This document shows positions 8,718 through 17,342 of a stretch of DNA of 64,000 bases, piece by piece. The notes below the pieces were generated by a model. The model saw only the letters and a program-made list of their open reading frames with translations. It did no database searches and had not been told where the DNA came from. The stretch is taken from contig CAZHFW010000001.1 in NCBI GenBank assembly GCA_964531675.1, positions 124,001 to 188,000 of the forward strand, read 5' to 3'. A program made the translations under genes and the position numbers. This stretch comes from CAZHFW01 sp964531675. GTDB taxonomy: Bacteria; Planctomycetota; Phycisphaerae; Phycisphaerales; UBA1924. Position 1 is the stretch's first letter; each line of letters begins with the position of its first letter.

Positions 8718-9305
8718 TCAGGATGGGAAGAAGGCCTGCCGTTCCGGACGCGAGCGGGCCAGATCCGACATCCGACGCAGCAAGGCCGCGGGGTCCGCGT
8801 CGCAGATGACCTCGGTGCGGTGGTTCAGCCGCAGGAATCGCTCCTTGTCGAGGTGGTCCAGGAAGCTCATCAGCCCGTCGTAGAAGTTCGCGGCGTTGTA
8901 GAGCCCCACGGGCTTGGAGTGAATCCCGAGCTGGGCCCAGGCGAGGATCTCGAAGAGCTCATCGAGCGTCCCCAGCCCCCCCGGCAGCGCGATGAACGCG
9001 TCGGCAAGCGTCGCCATCCGCATCTTGCGCTCGTGCATCGTCTCGACGACCTGCAGCTCCTGGATCCCGGTGTGTCCGAGTTCCTTGTCCTTCAGGAGCG
9101 TCGTGATGACCCCGGTCACGTGCCCGCCGTTGGCCAGGCACGCGTCCGCGACCGCGCCCATGAGCCCCGCCCGCCCCCCGCCGTAGACCAGGCCGATGCG
9201 GTTCTGGGCCAGGAGCTTTCCGAGCTCGAAGGCCGCATTCGAGTAGTCGGGGCGTCCGCCCGTCGCGGCGCCGCAGAACACGCAGAGATGACGGAAAGGA
9301 GTCAT
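8718..9305 (-). CDS. LOG-family nucleotide 5'-monophosphate phosphoribohydrolase
   Basis: 195 residues, the usual length for this family. LOG proteins remove ribose 5-phosphate from cytokinin nucleotides or AMP-like nucleotides; many bacterial members are misannotated as lysine decarboxylases. The family signature PGGxGTxxE is present as PGGLGTLDE near residue 106, with the upstream GGGRAGLMG loop. In bacteria without plant hosts the natural substrate is uncertain, with nucleotide salvage most likely. It begins with ATG at 9305 and ends 117 bp before the methyltransferase start used here. The 5' side borders a 300-bp non-coding region with a large inverted repeat. Confidence 0.88.
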   Translation of the reverse strand: MTPFRHLCVFCGAATGGRPDYSNAAFELGKLLAQNRIGLVYGGGRAGLMGAVADACLANGGHVTGVITTLLKDKELGHTGIQELQVVETMHERKMRMATLADAFIALPGGLGTLDELFEILAWAQLGIHSKPVGLYNAANFYDGLMSFLDHLDKERFLRLNHRTEVICDADPAALLRRMSDLARSRPERQAFFPS

Positions 9306-9397
9306 GGGGCGGAGTGTAGTAGGGGAGGGGCATCCCCCGAACCGCCCCAGGCTTCAGGCCTGACCGTCAGGCGGCCTTCCGGGCAGTCCCCTCAGGT

Positions 9398-9506
9398 TCA
9401 GAGCCGAGTCGCGCAAGCGACCGGTCCCGTCCTGCCTTGCGCGTGTCAGTCATCCCCGGGGAGCGACGACGGTCAAGAACCGGCCGCTTGCGCGGCACGG
9501 CTCTGA
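9398..9506. repeat. Long imperfect inverted repeat (29-bp arms)
   Basis: The left arm (9398-9426) begins TCAGAGCCG and the right arm (9478-9506) is its reverse complement with 4 mismatches in 29 positions, separated by 51 bp. A transcript would fold into a long hairpin with a large loop. It lies downstream of the clpX terminator and upstream of the LOG gene. Possible explanations are a small RNA, a leader structure of the LOG transcript, or a remnant of a miniature mobile element. Confidence 0.7.
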
Positions 9507-9537
9507 CCCGGCTCTGACTTCATCGATCTGACCCTGC

Positions 9538-9577
9538 ACAAAAAGCAAACCGGGCGACGCTTTCGCGCCGCCCGGGT
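9538..9577 (-). terminator. Intrinsic terminator of clpX
   Basis: On the minus strand a GC-rich stem (CCCGGGCGGCG pairing with CGTCGCCCGG, loop CGAAAG) is followed by a T-rich tail (TTTGCTTTTTG). It begins about 30 bp after the clpX stop codon. Confidence 0.8.
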
Positions 9578-9606
9578 GGATGCACTTGATTTCAGGCGGT
9601 CCATCC

Positions 9607-10938
9607 TTACGCCGTCTGCTTGCGGTTGACGTGCAGCTCGAGCAGCGTGCGGGGCTTGACCACCGCGGACTCGTCGATGACGTACTCCGCGCCCGCGTTC
9701 TCGTGCTCGGGGAGCTCGTACATCAGGGGGAGCATGACCTCTTCGACGACCGCGCGGAGGGCGCGGGCGCCGGTCTCACGCTTGGCGGCCTTCTCCGCGA
9801 TCTTGCGGAGCGCGCCGTCGGTAAACGTGAGCTTGGCGCCTTCGATCGAGAACAGGTGCTGATACTGACGGATCAGCGCGTTCTTCGGCTCGGTGAGGAT
9901 GTTCACCATCGCGTCGATCGAGAGCGGCATGAGCGGCGCCAGGATCGGCAGGCGGCCGATGAACTCCGGGATCATCCCGAAGTCGATCAGGTCGTCCGCG
10001 GTCACCTGCGAGAGCACCTGCGCCGTCTCCTGCTGGGAGCCCGTCGAGGCCTCGTTGCCCTGGGTGGAGAAGCCGATGCGCGTCTTGCCGATGCGCCGGC
10101 GGATGATCTCTTCCAGGCCCACGAAGGTTCCGCCGCAGATGAACAGGATGTTGCTCGTGTCCATCTGGATGTACTGCTGCTCGGGGTGCTTGCGTCCGCC
10201 CTGCGGGGGGACGTTGGAGGTCGTGCCTTCGAGCATCTTCAGAAGGCTCTGCTGCACGCCCTCGCCCGAGACGTCGCGGGTGATCGAGACGTTGTTGGAC
10301 GTCTTGCCGATCTTGTCGATTTCGTCGATGTAGATGATGCCGCGCTGGGCGGTCTCCAGGTCAAAGTCGGCCGCCTGGAGCAGCTTGAGCAGCAGGTTCT
10401 CGACGTCCTCGCCCACGTAACCCGCCTCGGTGAGGGTGGTCGCGTCGCCGATCGCGAAGGGAACCTTGAGCACCTTGGCCAAAGTGCGGGCCAGGAGCGT
10501 CTTGCCCGAGCCCGTGGGGCCGATGAGCAGGATGTTGGACTTGTCGAGTTCGACGTTGGACGCGTCGCCCGACTCCAGGTGGAGCAGGCGGCGGTAGTGC
10601 GTGTACACCGCGACCGACAAGGCCCGCTTGGCCTGGTCCTGTCCGATCACGTACTGGTCCAGGTGCGACTTGAGCTCACGCGGCGAGGGGATCTCGCGCA
10701 GCGCCGTGGAGACGCTCGAAACGCGCCGACGCTCCTGCCTGAAGATGTTCTGGCAGAGGTCCGTGCAGTTGGAGCAGACGTAAACCTCGTTGGGTCCCTC
10801 GACCATCGGGCCGACCTCGCGGCTGGTCTTGCCGCAGAACGAGCAGGTCGTGATCTTCCGACCACGGAATCCGCCCGCGTCCTGGTCGCGGTTGGTGGGG
10901 GGAACGTCGGTGCCGTCGGGCTTGTTCTTGCTCGCCAT
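9607..10938 (-). CDS. clpX: ATP-dependent Clp protease ATP-binding subunit ClpX
   Basis: 443 residues. ClpX is the AAA+ unfoldase that recognises substrates and threads them into ClpP. The N-terminal zinc-binding domain has Cys32, Cys35, Cys55 and Cys58; Walker A is GPTGSGKT (140-147), Walker B IIYIDEID (about 201-208), followed by the sensor and C-terminal small domain. The start ATG at 10938 follows AGAGAGGGA; an upstream in-frame ATG at 10989 would add 17 residues with no family support. clpP is not in the window, so clpX is uncoupled from its protease subunit here. A good intrinsic terminator follows. Confidence 0.97.
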   Translation of the reverse strand: MASKNKPDGTDVPPTNRDQDAGGFRGRKITTCSFCGKTSREVGPMVEGPNEVYVCSNCTDLCQNIFRQERRRVSSVSTALREIPSPRELKSHLDQYVIGQDQAKRALSVAVYTHYRRLLHLESGDASNVELDKSNILLIGPTGSGKTLLARTLAKVLKVPFAIGDATTLTEAGYVGEDVENLLLKLLQAADFDLETAQRGIIYIDEIDKIGKTSNNVSITRDVSGEGVQQSLLKMLEGTTSNVPPQGGRKHPEQQYIQMDTSNILFICGGTFVGLEEIIRRRIGKTRIGFSTQGNEASTGSQQETAQVLSQVTADDLIDFGMIPEFIGRLPILAPLMPLSIDAMVNILTEPKNALIRQYQHLFSIEGAKLTFTDGALRKIAEKAAKRETGARALRAVVEEVMLPLMYELPEHENAGAEYVIDESAVVKPRTLLELHVNRKQTA

Positions 10939-11114
10939 GAATCCCTCTCTGAGCCCGCGGGAACGCACGCAATGGCGTACCGAAGGCATCGCGTCGAGAG
11001 TGTATCGGCGTGCCAGCCCCTGATCTTCTTCAAACGAAGTTCATCGCGATGCGACCCGATGCCGAACCCGGGGCGGGAATCCCCAAAATCCGCGTTTCTG
11101 AGGTCCAATCCGCG

Positions 11115-11468
11115 TTATTTGTTCAAGTCGCCTCGCGGGCCGCGCGATGCTCCCGCATCCGCATCGGGCTTGGCGCTCTTTGCGGGGCTCTTGCGGCTCA
11201 TCGCCTTCTCCAGCATCGCCCGCCGCGCCGATTCGAACTCCTGCTGAGAAATTTCTCCCTGATCGCGCATCCGACGCAGGGAATCCAGAATTCCCTCCTC
11301 GCCGATGCCATCCTGCCCGCCCCCAAACAGACGGCGTCGCACGAACATCACGAAGATGCCGCCCGCGACGGTCAGCACGAGCATCACGCCCAGCCAGATG
11401 AGCGCCTCGTAAGAGCTCTTGGGCGTCTGGGCCTGCACCAGGTTGAGCGCGAGGGTCGACATGTTCAC
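11115..11468 (-). CDS. Small membrane protein with SHOCT-like C-terminal domain
   Basis: 117 residues. One transmembrane segment (about 22-43) is followed by a basic stretch, then a SHOCT-like helical hairpin (ILDSLRRMRDQGEIS, then EFESARRAMLEK), and a Lys/Ala/Pro-rich tail. SHOCT is a short oligomerisation domain found at the C-termini of many unrelated membrane proteins; it does not define an activity. The start overlaps the stop of the upstream gene by 4 bp (ATGA), so the two are translationally coupled. clpX lies 176 bp downstream. Confidence 0.75.
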   Translation of the reverse strand: MNMSTLALNLVQAQTPKSSYEALIWLGVMLVLTVAGGIFVMFVRRRLFGGGQDGIGEEGILDSLRRMRDQGEISQQEFESARRAMLEKAMSRKSPAKSAKPDADAGASRGPRGDLNK

Positions 11469-12211
11469 GCGTTCCCCGAAGCGATCGCATCACGGATCGG
11501 AACGACCAGCTTGGGGACCACCCGCGTCTGCACGAGCTCCTCGCCGTGGGCTGCCAGCTCCGCGGTGACTTCCGCGAGCTCTTCCAGGCTCTTGGGCGAG
11601 CCGAAGCGCCGCAGCGTGAGGTACACGCTGATCGGATCCCCAAGCTCCGGATCCTTGGGAGGCGTGGTCTCGCCCCGCGTCTTGACCTCGAACTGCACCT
11701 CGAGCTCGCCGCGATTTCCCACCGAGATCCCGAGCACAGGCTGGCACTCAACGGTTGTCGCGCCCGCGATGTCGCACAGGGCCGCCATCGGAGAGCCTGA
11801 GTAGAGCGCCTCGAACACGATCGCGTCGTGGTTGCCTCCCGCGTGGAGGTCAAAGCCGTAGAGAAGCTCGACGTAGTCGATGTCGAGCGGGCTGACGTTC
11901 AGGAAGTAAGGCGAGACCTCCAGCACATGCGCATGGAGGGAATACGCCTCCCGCAGATCGGGCGGGTTCACCACCCCCGAGCGCACGTTGTTGGACCGCA
12001 CCGCGAGCCAGCGGTGGGGGATGTCCGTCGGGGCCGACTCCAGGGCCAGCTCGTCCCGGTACCGCCTGAACTGGGTCATCCCCGGAAACTGCTTGCGGAC
12101 GCGCTCGAACAGATCCAGCACCGTCTCACGGCCGCGGGGCAGATCCATCTTCACGCTGAGCTTCTGATTGACGTAGAAGTCGTTGCACAGCGCCTTGAAG
12201 CTGTCGGACAT
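11465..12211 (-). CDS. Conserved hypothetical protein
   Basis: 248 residues with no signal peptide or membrane segment, so it is likely cytosolic. I do not recognise a characterised family. The sequence is well composed for a folded alpha/beta protein, with a basic N-terminal third and a motif-like YGFDLHAGGNHD near residue 118. It overlaps the SHOCT-like gene by 4 bp and starts at the end of the GGCC-rich intergenic tract. Coupling to a small membrane protein suggests a shared task, but none can be named. Confidence 0.65.
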   Translation of the reverse strand: MSDSFKALCNDFYVNQKLSVKMDLPRGRETVLDLFERVRKQFPGMTQFRRYRDELALESAPTDIPHRWLAVRSNNVRSGVVNPPDLREAYSLHAHVLEVSPYFLNVSPLDIDYVELLYGFDLHAGGNHDAIVFEALYSGSPMAALCDIAGATTVECQPVLGISVGNRGELEVQFEVKTRGETTPPKDPELGDPISVYLTLRRFGSPKSLEELAEVTAELAAHGEELVQTRVVPKLVVPIRDAIASGNA

Positions 12212-12549
12212 CGCTGGCGACCTCCTGCGGGCCGATCCCTGGCCCGGACCGAACGGACAACGAGCCCATCATACCGGCCCGGCCGGGGCCCCTCAGAGGG
12301 GCGGGGGCGGGGGCGGAGGCCGTAGGCCGTGGGCCGTCGGTCAGATGGGGCGGGCAGGGGGCGAGGGCCAAATTGCCAAAGGCCAAAGGGCCAAGGGCAG
12401 TTGGCCTGAGACGCGTCCAGAACCACGTGCCGCCATCCCCGCCCAAGGCCTCAGATCTACGGCCTCAGGTCTAGGGCCCACGGCCGAAGGCCTACGGCCT
12501 TCCCCCGGTGGACCCGCCCGTCCAAGGCGCTACCATGCTGGCCACACGA
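12212..12549. repeat. Intergenic region rich in degenerate GGCC-containing repeats
   Basis: 338 bp upstream of the tRNA. It contains clustered short repeats: AGGCCGTAGGCCGTGGGCCG (12317 on), a GCCAAA-based array (12367-12395), a tandem pair GGCCTCAGATCTA / GGCCTCAGGTCTA (about 12447-12474), and GGCCGAAGGCCTACGGCC (12482-12499), which is a partial inverted copy of the first block. No gene is supported here. Confidence 0.65.
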
Positions 12550-12624
<75 letters not shown>

Positions 12625-12637
12625 TTTTCGAGAGAGC

Positions 12638-12671
12638 AAGCCCTTCGACGCCCCCGTCGAAGGGCTTTTTC
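12638..12671 (+). terminator. Intrinsic terminator of tRNA-Pro
   Basis: AAGCCCTTCGACG pairs with CGTCGAAGGGCTT across a 4-nt loop, followed by TTTTT. It lies 15 bp after the tRNA and ends its transcript before the convergent DJ-1/PfpI gene. Confidence 0.9.
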
Positions 12672-12795
12672 GTTACAGAGACAGGATTTGCGGCACGCGC
12701 GAGTCGGTTCAAATGACTCGGAGAGTTGCCCCCCTATGCCGCGAAAGGGTCGTGACTGTGGGCAGGATTTGAACCTTGTCGAAGATGGACGATGC

Positions 12796-13725
12796 TCACT
12801 TGTCACGCTGCGCGAGCAGGGCTGCTCGAATCGCCGCCTCGCACTTGGGACTGAACGACTCGTGCATGGCTGAGAGCATGCCCACCATCGCGGGCTCTGC
12901 GTCCGGACTGGTGGGCGAGCCGCTGTTGAACGGCGGTTGCGGGTCGTATTCCATGAACATCTGCACGCCCTTGGCATAGGTTGTGCCGCGCCACTTCTGG
13001 ACCAGACGGAGCGCAAAATCGATCCCCGCGGTGACGCCCGCGCCGGTGACGCGGTTGCGGTCCTCGACATATCGCTGCGCAACGGGTTCCGCGCCTCCGG
13101 CTCTCAGCGCATCGCGCGTGAGCCAGTGGCTCGTGGCCTTGTAGCCCTTGAGCAGACCAGCCCCGGCGAGCACCAGCGAACCGGTACACACGCTACCGAT
13201 CCACTCGGCTTCGGGTCCTTGGCGGCGGAGGAATCTCATGGTCGCCTCGTCCTGCATGGCGTTGAGCGTTCCTGTTGTGCCTCCCGGCACCATCACGAGG
13301 GTCTGCTTGTCGGTGATCTGGTCAAAGGTCGCGTTGGGCGTGATCGAGAAGCCCGTGTCGCAGGGCACGGGGTCCATCGTCTTGGCGACCAGCAGCACTT
13401 TGGCCCCGACCATGTTGATGAAGACGTGGTGGGGACCGATCACGTCGAGAGCAGTGAACTGCGGGTAGAGCACGATCGCGATGCGTTCCTTGCCCGGGCG
13501 CAGGATCGCTTCGTGCTGCTGCGGCGTCATCACGTCCGGCTTGTTCCCGACGGCTGATTTCGCCGGGGGGGTGCCGGGCGAGAAGGGCGGAGAGGAGACT
13601 GGCTGCGATGAAGCGTGCGCCGCCAGAGCGGCCAATCCGCTCAGCGAGCAGATACCCGCCCGGAGAGCTCCGCGACGCGAGAGATCGAGCGAAACAGGTT
13701 GTTCGTGTTGCTGCGGTGTTGTCAC
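12796..13725 (-). CDS. Tat-exported DJ-1/PfpI family protein (isonitrile hydratase-like)
   Basis: 309 residues. An N-terminal SRRGALRAG twin-arginine motif and hydrophobic stretch point to Tat export. The core from about residue 80 matches isonitrile hydratase-like DJ-1/PfpI proteins: TALDVIGP with Asp94, and GSVCTGSLVLAGAGLL with nucleophile Cys180, the elbow cysteine of this superfamily. Isonitrile hydratase converts isonitriles to N-formamides, but activities vary in this group, so only the family is firm. The hexapeptide TPQQHE occurs at the N-terminus and again at about residue 67, just before the catalytic domain. The gene follows the pseudopilin-like gene by 30 bp and may be cotranscribed. 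Confidence 0.85.
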   Translation of the reverse strand: MTTPQQHEQPVSLDLSRRGALRAGICSLSGLAALAAHASSQPVSSPPFSPGTPPAKSAVGNKPDVMTPQQHEAILRPGKERIAIVLYPQFTALDVIGPHHVFINMVGAKVLLVAKTMDPVPCDTGFSITPNATFDQITDKQTLVMVPGGTTGTLNAMQDEATMRFLRRQGPEAEWIGSVCTGSLVLAGAGLLKGYKATSHWLTRDALRAGGAEPVAQRYVEDRNRVTGAGVTAGIDFALRLVQKWRGTTYAKGVQMFMEYDPQPPFNSGSPTSPDAEPAMVGMLSAMHESFSPKCEAAIRAALLAQRDK

Positions 13726-13755
13726 GTGTGCCTTTCGTTCAGAGAGCGGGGGGAG

Positions 13756-14508
13756 TCAGAAATAGAAGTTGCCCAGGAAGGTCTGCAAGCGCAGGTCGGG
13801 GCTGCCGACACCTTCAAGATTGACCTTTGCTCCGGGCAGCCAATCCACCGATCCGTCGGACCACGCGCGATCGATCCCTTCAACCTCAGGCTTGTGAAAT
13901 CGGAAGTCGGAGTACCGCGGAGCCTTCGGGCTGGTGTGGAAGATCTCGTAGCGGCGGGTTTCAACGGTCGGGAACTCGGCGAGAATGTCCGCCCAAAGCA
14001 CCCCGCGGTTGAGCCCGCGTGCTTCGGCTGCGTGTCCCGGATTGGCGACGGTGCCAAGCCCCGTGCGCACCAGTTCGGACTGTTCGAGCCCACCGACGTA
14101 ACCGTACCCGGTGTAGAGCCCGCCCCCCACCGTCAGCCCCTCGGCGAACCCCGAGTTTCTGGCGAAGGGACAGTTGATCCACTTGGGTTGCTCGGGGCGT
14201 TTGGGCCAGCTGATCGCGTCGCCCGGCGGCACCGCCAGCCCGACGTAGTCGCCGATCTGGCGCAGGCGTTCGACGCGGATGCTCGTGGGCACAAATGGGC
14301 TCATCAGCGGGAAGCGGCGTTGATCATTGAGGTAGAGCGTGTCTGCAGTGGCGAACTGCTTGAGGTTGTTCATGCACTCGACGCGCCGTGCCGCCCGCCT
14401 GCCGCCGGAGAGCGCGGGCACCAGGAGCCCGACGAGCACCGCGACAATGGCGATGACAACGAGGAGCTCGAGAAGCGTGAACGCGCGTGGTCTTGGGAGA
14501 GTGGACAT
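13756..14508 (-). CDS. Prepilin-like protein with N-terminal methylation motif
   Basis: 250 residues from ATG 14508. The N-terminus has the class III-type signal PRAFTLLELLVVIAIVAVL, with cleavage expected before the Phe of FTLLEL by prepilin peptidase and methylation of the new N-terminal residue. The rest is a large globular C-terminal domain ending with a WSDGSVDWLPG segment reminiscent of the DG-motif tails of planctomycete pseudopilins. These proteins are very numerous in Planctomycetota, usually of unknown function, and seldom form real pili. It lies between an exported family protein and the PfpI gene on the same strand. Confidence 0.85.
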   Translation of the reverse strand: MSTLPRPRAFTLLELLVVIAIVAVLVGLLVPALSGGRRAARRVECMNNLKQFATADTLYLNDQRRFPLMSPFVPTSIRVERLRQIGDYVGLAVPPGDAISWPKRPEQPKWINCPFARNSGFAEGLTVGGGLYTGYGYVGGLEQSELVRTGLGTVANPGHAAEARGLNRGVLWADILAEFPTVETRRYEIFHTSPKAPRYSDFRFHKPEVEGIDRAWSDGSVDWLPGAKVNLEGVGSPDLRLQTFLGNFYF

Positions 14509-14572
14509 GACGGTTCCAGGGAAGGAGCGGGCGGCGGGGAGGCGAGGCATCGGCCCAAAGCCGGCGACTCGG

Positions 14573-15334
14573 TCACTTGGGAGGGACCGGGAGCGCTGTG
14601 ACGGCACCAGGAACCAGAACACCTTCGCTCGGCGCCGGCGCGATTTTGGCGGACAGCTTGAACCTGCCGATGTTCAGGCCGAGGTTTGACTCGGGGAAGC
14701 CCAGAACGATGAGGGCGTCGGAGATGAGCAGGTCGCCGGTGATCGTCAGCAGCCGTCCGTTCACGGTGATGTTGACATTCCCGATGTCGACGAAGGTCGC
14801 GTCGGGGAAGTCGATGTTGCTGGTGATCACAAGTCCCGAGCGGACGTTGTTGGTGAGTCCCGCGAGCGTTCCGGCGCGGATGGGCGAGAAGCGAATCGCC
14901 CAGTCGCCAAAGAGCAGGATACCCGGGGTGCCCGGGTCGAGCGTCCAGCGGGTCATCCCGCCAAAGCCGATCTGTTCGCCGCCGAAGAGAAACGGACCGA
15001 TGTCGGACGCGGCTCCCCAACTGCCGAGCACATCGGAGGGCTCGATGGCGAGGGTGGTTCCCTGGACGAGGCGACCCAGGGGGCTCGGAGTGCCCGCCGG
15101 GTTGAGCTTCCAGGTCACCGAAGGGCCGGGGTTGTTGCCCGGAAGTTCCGAGAGCACCTGTGATCGCGTTTCGATGATGCCGAAGGCTGCATTGAACGTG
15201 TTCAGCGGGGTCTGCCCGAGAAACGCGGGGAGGTTGAACATCATCGTGGCGGTGCCGCTCTCGATGCGGACTTCGGACGCCGAGGCGCCGAGAGCAACTG
15301 CGGTGACGGCGGCGAGCAGAGCGAGTGTGTTCAT
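14573..15334 (-). CDS. Exported protein, paralog of the PEP-CTERM gene at 16308, lacking the anchor
   Basis: 253 residues. A signal peptide (ending GASAS, about residue 20) is followed by a domain that aligns along its whole length with the protein at 16308-17081. Shared blocks include LGQTPLNTFNAAFGI, FGGEQIGFGGMTRWTLDPG and ITGDLLISDA. The C-terminus differs: where the paralog has a VPAPG, helix and RRRR tail, this one ends in a short Pro/Val-rich segment with no hydrophobic helix or arginines. It is therefore probably secreted rather than sorted. Function unknown. It is a duplicate separated from its sister by one unrelated PEP-CTERM gene. Confidence 0.8.
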   Translation of the reverse strand: MNTLALLAAVTAVALGASASEVRIESGTATMMFNLPAFLGQTPLNTFNAAFGIIETRSQVLSELPGNNPGPSVTWKLNPAGTPSPLGRLVQGTTLAIEPSDVLGSWGAASDIGPFLFGGEQIGFGGMTRWTLDPGTPGILLFGDWAIRFSPIRAGTLAGLTNNVRSGLVITSNIDFPDATFVDIGNVNITVNGRLLTITGDLLISDALIVLGFPESNLGLNIGRFKLSAKIAPAPSEGVLVPGAVTALPVPPK

Positions 15335-15438
15335 GATCAGGTCTCCTTGGTCAATCGGGGTTGGGAATCGACCCGGAGGGGCGTGAACCCCTCCGGGCGT
15401 TGTGATGAGTGCGCGGGACGGCGTCCCGATCCGCCTGC

Positions 15439-16224
15439 TTAGGCGTTGCGGCGGCGCCGGTTGGCGATCAGTCCGCTCGCACCGAGCAACGCGATCGTGC
15501 CGGGGGCCGGCACCGGAACGATCTCGATGTGCCCGAGCGTGAGCTCGGTGTCGAGGTGGCCGTTATAGTCCTGGAAGAACTGGAGCCACTCCGTGTTGCC
15601 GAAGACGTAGTCAGCCGAGAGATGCAGGTTGCCGCCGATGGTCTCGGTCGTCACGTTCCGAAGCTCGAACAGGCTGCCCTGCCCGGGGCCCGAGGTGGCG
15701 AAGATCTTCCAGATCGAGTCAGACGGGTCCTGACGCACCGCCAGATGCTCCCACCAAACCGAGGCACCGGGCTCGTTGAAGTCGCTGGTCGAACGGAACG
15801 ATCCACCGAGACCGATCCATCCATTCGGGTTGGCCGTCGAGTCGTAGCTGGTGATCTTGTGGTTGGCCGAAAAGCTGTTGACCCCGTAGGTGTTGACAGG
15901 CATGGCGAAGCCCCCTGCGGGCTGGGTGAGTGGCACCGCGGGGCCGGTCAGGTAGTCGCTGGGGTACGCGGCCGCGACCCAGCCTGTGCCCTCGAAACGA
16001 TCGGTGAACATCCAGCGTTGCCCTGCGGCATCGGCGGTGGGGCCCGATGCGCCGGTGGGATTTCCTGAGATGTCGGTGTAAGCGGCGCTGGGGGCCACGG
16101 TGGCCCAGGCGGCGCGGTCAACGGTCATGTAGGCCGTGCCGTTGGCGGTGGTGTTGGGATCAACCGCGGCGAACACCGAGGCGGTGAGGCCAGCGACCGG
16201 AACAACTGCAAAGGCGATCTTCAT
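15439..16224 (-). CDS. PEP-CTERM sorting-domain protein
   Basis: 261 residues. The signal peptide (MKIAF through VFAAVD) is followed by a beta-rich domain with many Trp, Gly and Asn residues, plausibly a carbohydrate-binding or jelly-roll type fold, with no identifiable catalytic motif. The C-terminus carries VPVPAPGTIALLGASGLI then RRRR, a PEP-CTERM-like tail recognised by exosortase, so the protein is likely processed at the outer surface or incorporated into extracellular matrix. Start chosen at ATG 16224 with a purine-rich upstream region. No exosortase gene is in the window. Confidence 0.82.
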   Translation of the reverse strand: MKIAFAVVPVAGLTASVFAAVDPNTTANGTAYMTVDRAAWATVAPSAAYTDISGNPTGASGPTADAAGQRWMFTDRFEGTGWVAAAYPSDYLTGPAVPLTQPAGGFAMPVNTYGVNSFSANHKITSYDSTANPNGWIGLGGSFRSTSDFNEPGASVWWEHLAVRQDPSDSIWKIFATSGPGQGSLFELRNVTTETIGGNLHLSADYVFGNTEWLQFFQDYNGHLDTELTLGHIEIVPVPAPGTIALLGASGLIANRRRRNA

Positions 16225-16307
16225 GGTCACACTCTCTCTCTTGCAATGCTGCAAGTGAATGTTGAACGTGGCTTGTGATCAAAAAGGATTGACTGGACGG
16301 GACAAGG

Positions 16308-17081
16308 TCAAGTCGAGCGGCGACGACGAACGGCCAGCAGGCCACCGGCGCCCAGCAGGGCGGCAGCGCCCGGAGCCGGGACCAGCGTGGCGGTGAAGTT
16401 GAAGTCGCCCGCATCCACGCCCAGGCTGGACTGCGGGAAGCCGAGGGCGATCACTCCGTCGGAGATCAGCATGTCGCCGGTGATCGAGAGTGTGTTGCCC
16501 GTCACCGAGATGTTGGCGTTGCCGATGTCCACGAACGTGGCGTTGGCAAAGTCGATGTTGCTGGTGAGCACCAGGCCCGACCGGACATTCGTCGTCGAAC
16601 CCGCCAGCGTTCCGGCCCGCGCGGGCGAGTAGCGCAGCGCCCAGTCGCCGAAGAGCAGCACGCCGGGGATGCCCGGGTCGAGCGTCCATCGGGTCATCCC
16701 GCCGAAGCCGATCTGCTCGCCCCCGACCGCGAACGCGCCGAAGTCGCTGGTCACCGCGCCCCAGGTGCCGAGCACGTTGGACGGGTCGATCGTGAGCGTC
16801 GTGCCCTGGATGGTGCGGCCCGCCGGGCTGGGCGTGCCGACGGGATTGGTGGCCCACGCCTGGGACGCCGACGGGTTGTTCCCCGGCAGGCCCGAGAGCA
16901 CCTGGGTGCGGGTCTCGGTGATGCCGAAGGCCGCGTCGAACGTGTTCAGGGGCGACTGCCCGAGGAACGTGGGAAGGTCGAAGGACATGGTCGCCGAGCC
17001 GCCAGCGATACCGACTTCAGCGGCAGTCGCGGAACCCACGGCAAGACAGGACACGACACACAAGGCAAGAGCGGACTTCAT
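16308..17081 (-). CDS. PEP-CTERM sorting-domain protein (paralog of 14573)
   Basis: 257 residues starting at ATG 17081 behind a strong GGAAGGAGAG site. The signal peptide ends near SATAA. The mature domain is the same as that of the gene at 14573-15334 and is of unknown function. The C-terminal tail VPAPGAAALLGAGGLLAVRRRR is a typical Phycisphaerae PEP-CTERM signal: a proline motif, transmembrane helix and arginine cluster. The excellent ribosome-binding site suggests high expression, as for matrix or sheath components. Confidence 0.85.
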   Translation of the reverse strand: MKSALALCVVSCLAVGSATAAEVGIAGGSATMSFDLPTFLGQSPLNTFDAAFGITETRTQVLSGLPGNNPSASQAWATNPVGTPSPAGRTIQGTTLTIDPSNVLGTWGAVTSDFGAFAVGGEQIGFGGMTRWTLDPGIPGVLLFGDWALRYSPARAGTLAGSTTNVRSGLVLTSNIDFANATFVDIGNANISVTGNTLSITGDMLISDGVIALGFPQSSLGVDAGDFNFTATLVPAPGAAALLGAGGLLAVRRRRST

Positions 17082-17342
17082 CTCAGACTCTCCTTCCGGA
17101 GTGGTGTGATTGAACAGAATCAGATTGGTGCATGACCGACCGTCTCGCCTGAAGGGGCGAGGCGGACAGATGGCGATAGAGCACACTGCAACGATGCTCA
17201 AAGCGAGAGCGTCGAACGGATGAGCACCATCACGAAAGTGAAGGGACGCACCGAGCAAGGGTGTCCACGGCAGTGAATGCCACAACGAGCGTGGCAGACC
17301 TCCAGCGCGGATACGAACATCAGGCTCGGTCGCTGCGAAGCG

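Larger units (their letters stand above)
9306..9606. other. Intergenic region with a long inverted repeat and the clpX terminator
   Basis: 301 bp between the LOG gene and clpX, both on the minus strand. It contains the 29-bp imperfect inverted repeat at 9398-9426 / 9478-9506 and an intrinsic terminator for clpX near 9538-9577. No coding region is visible. Confidence 0.6.

Noticed and set aside
9580..11247. Long open frame opposite clpX
   Set aside because: clpX on the other strand is unambiguous; the frame has shadow-type composition.
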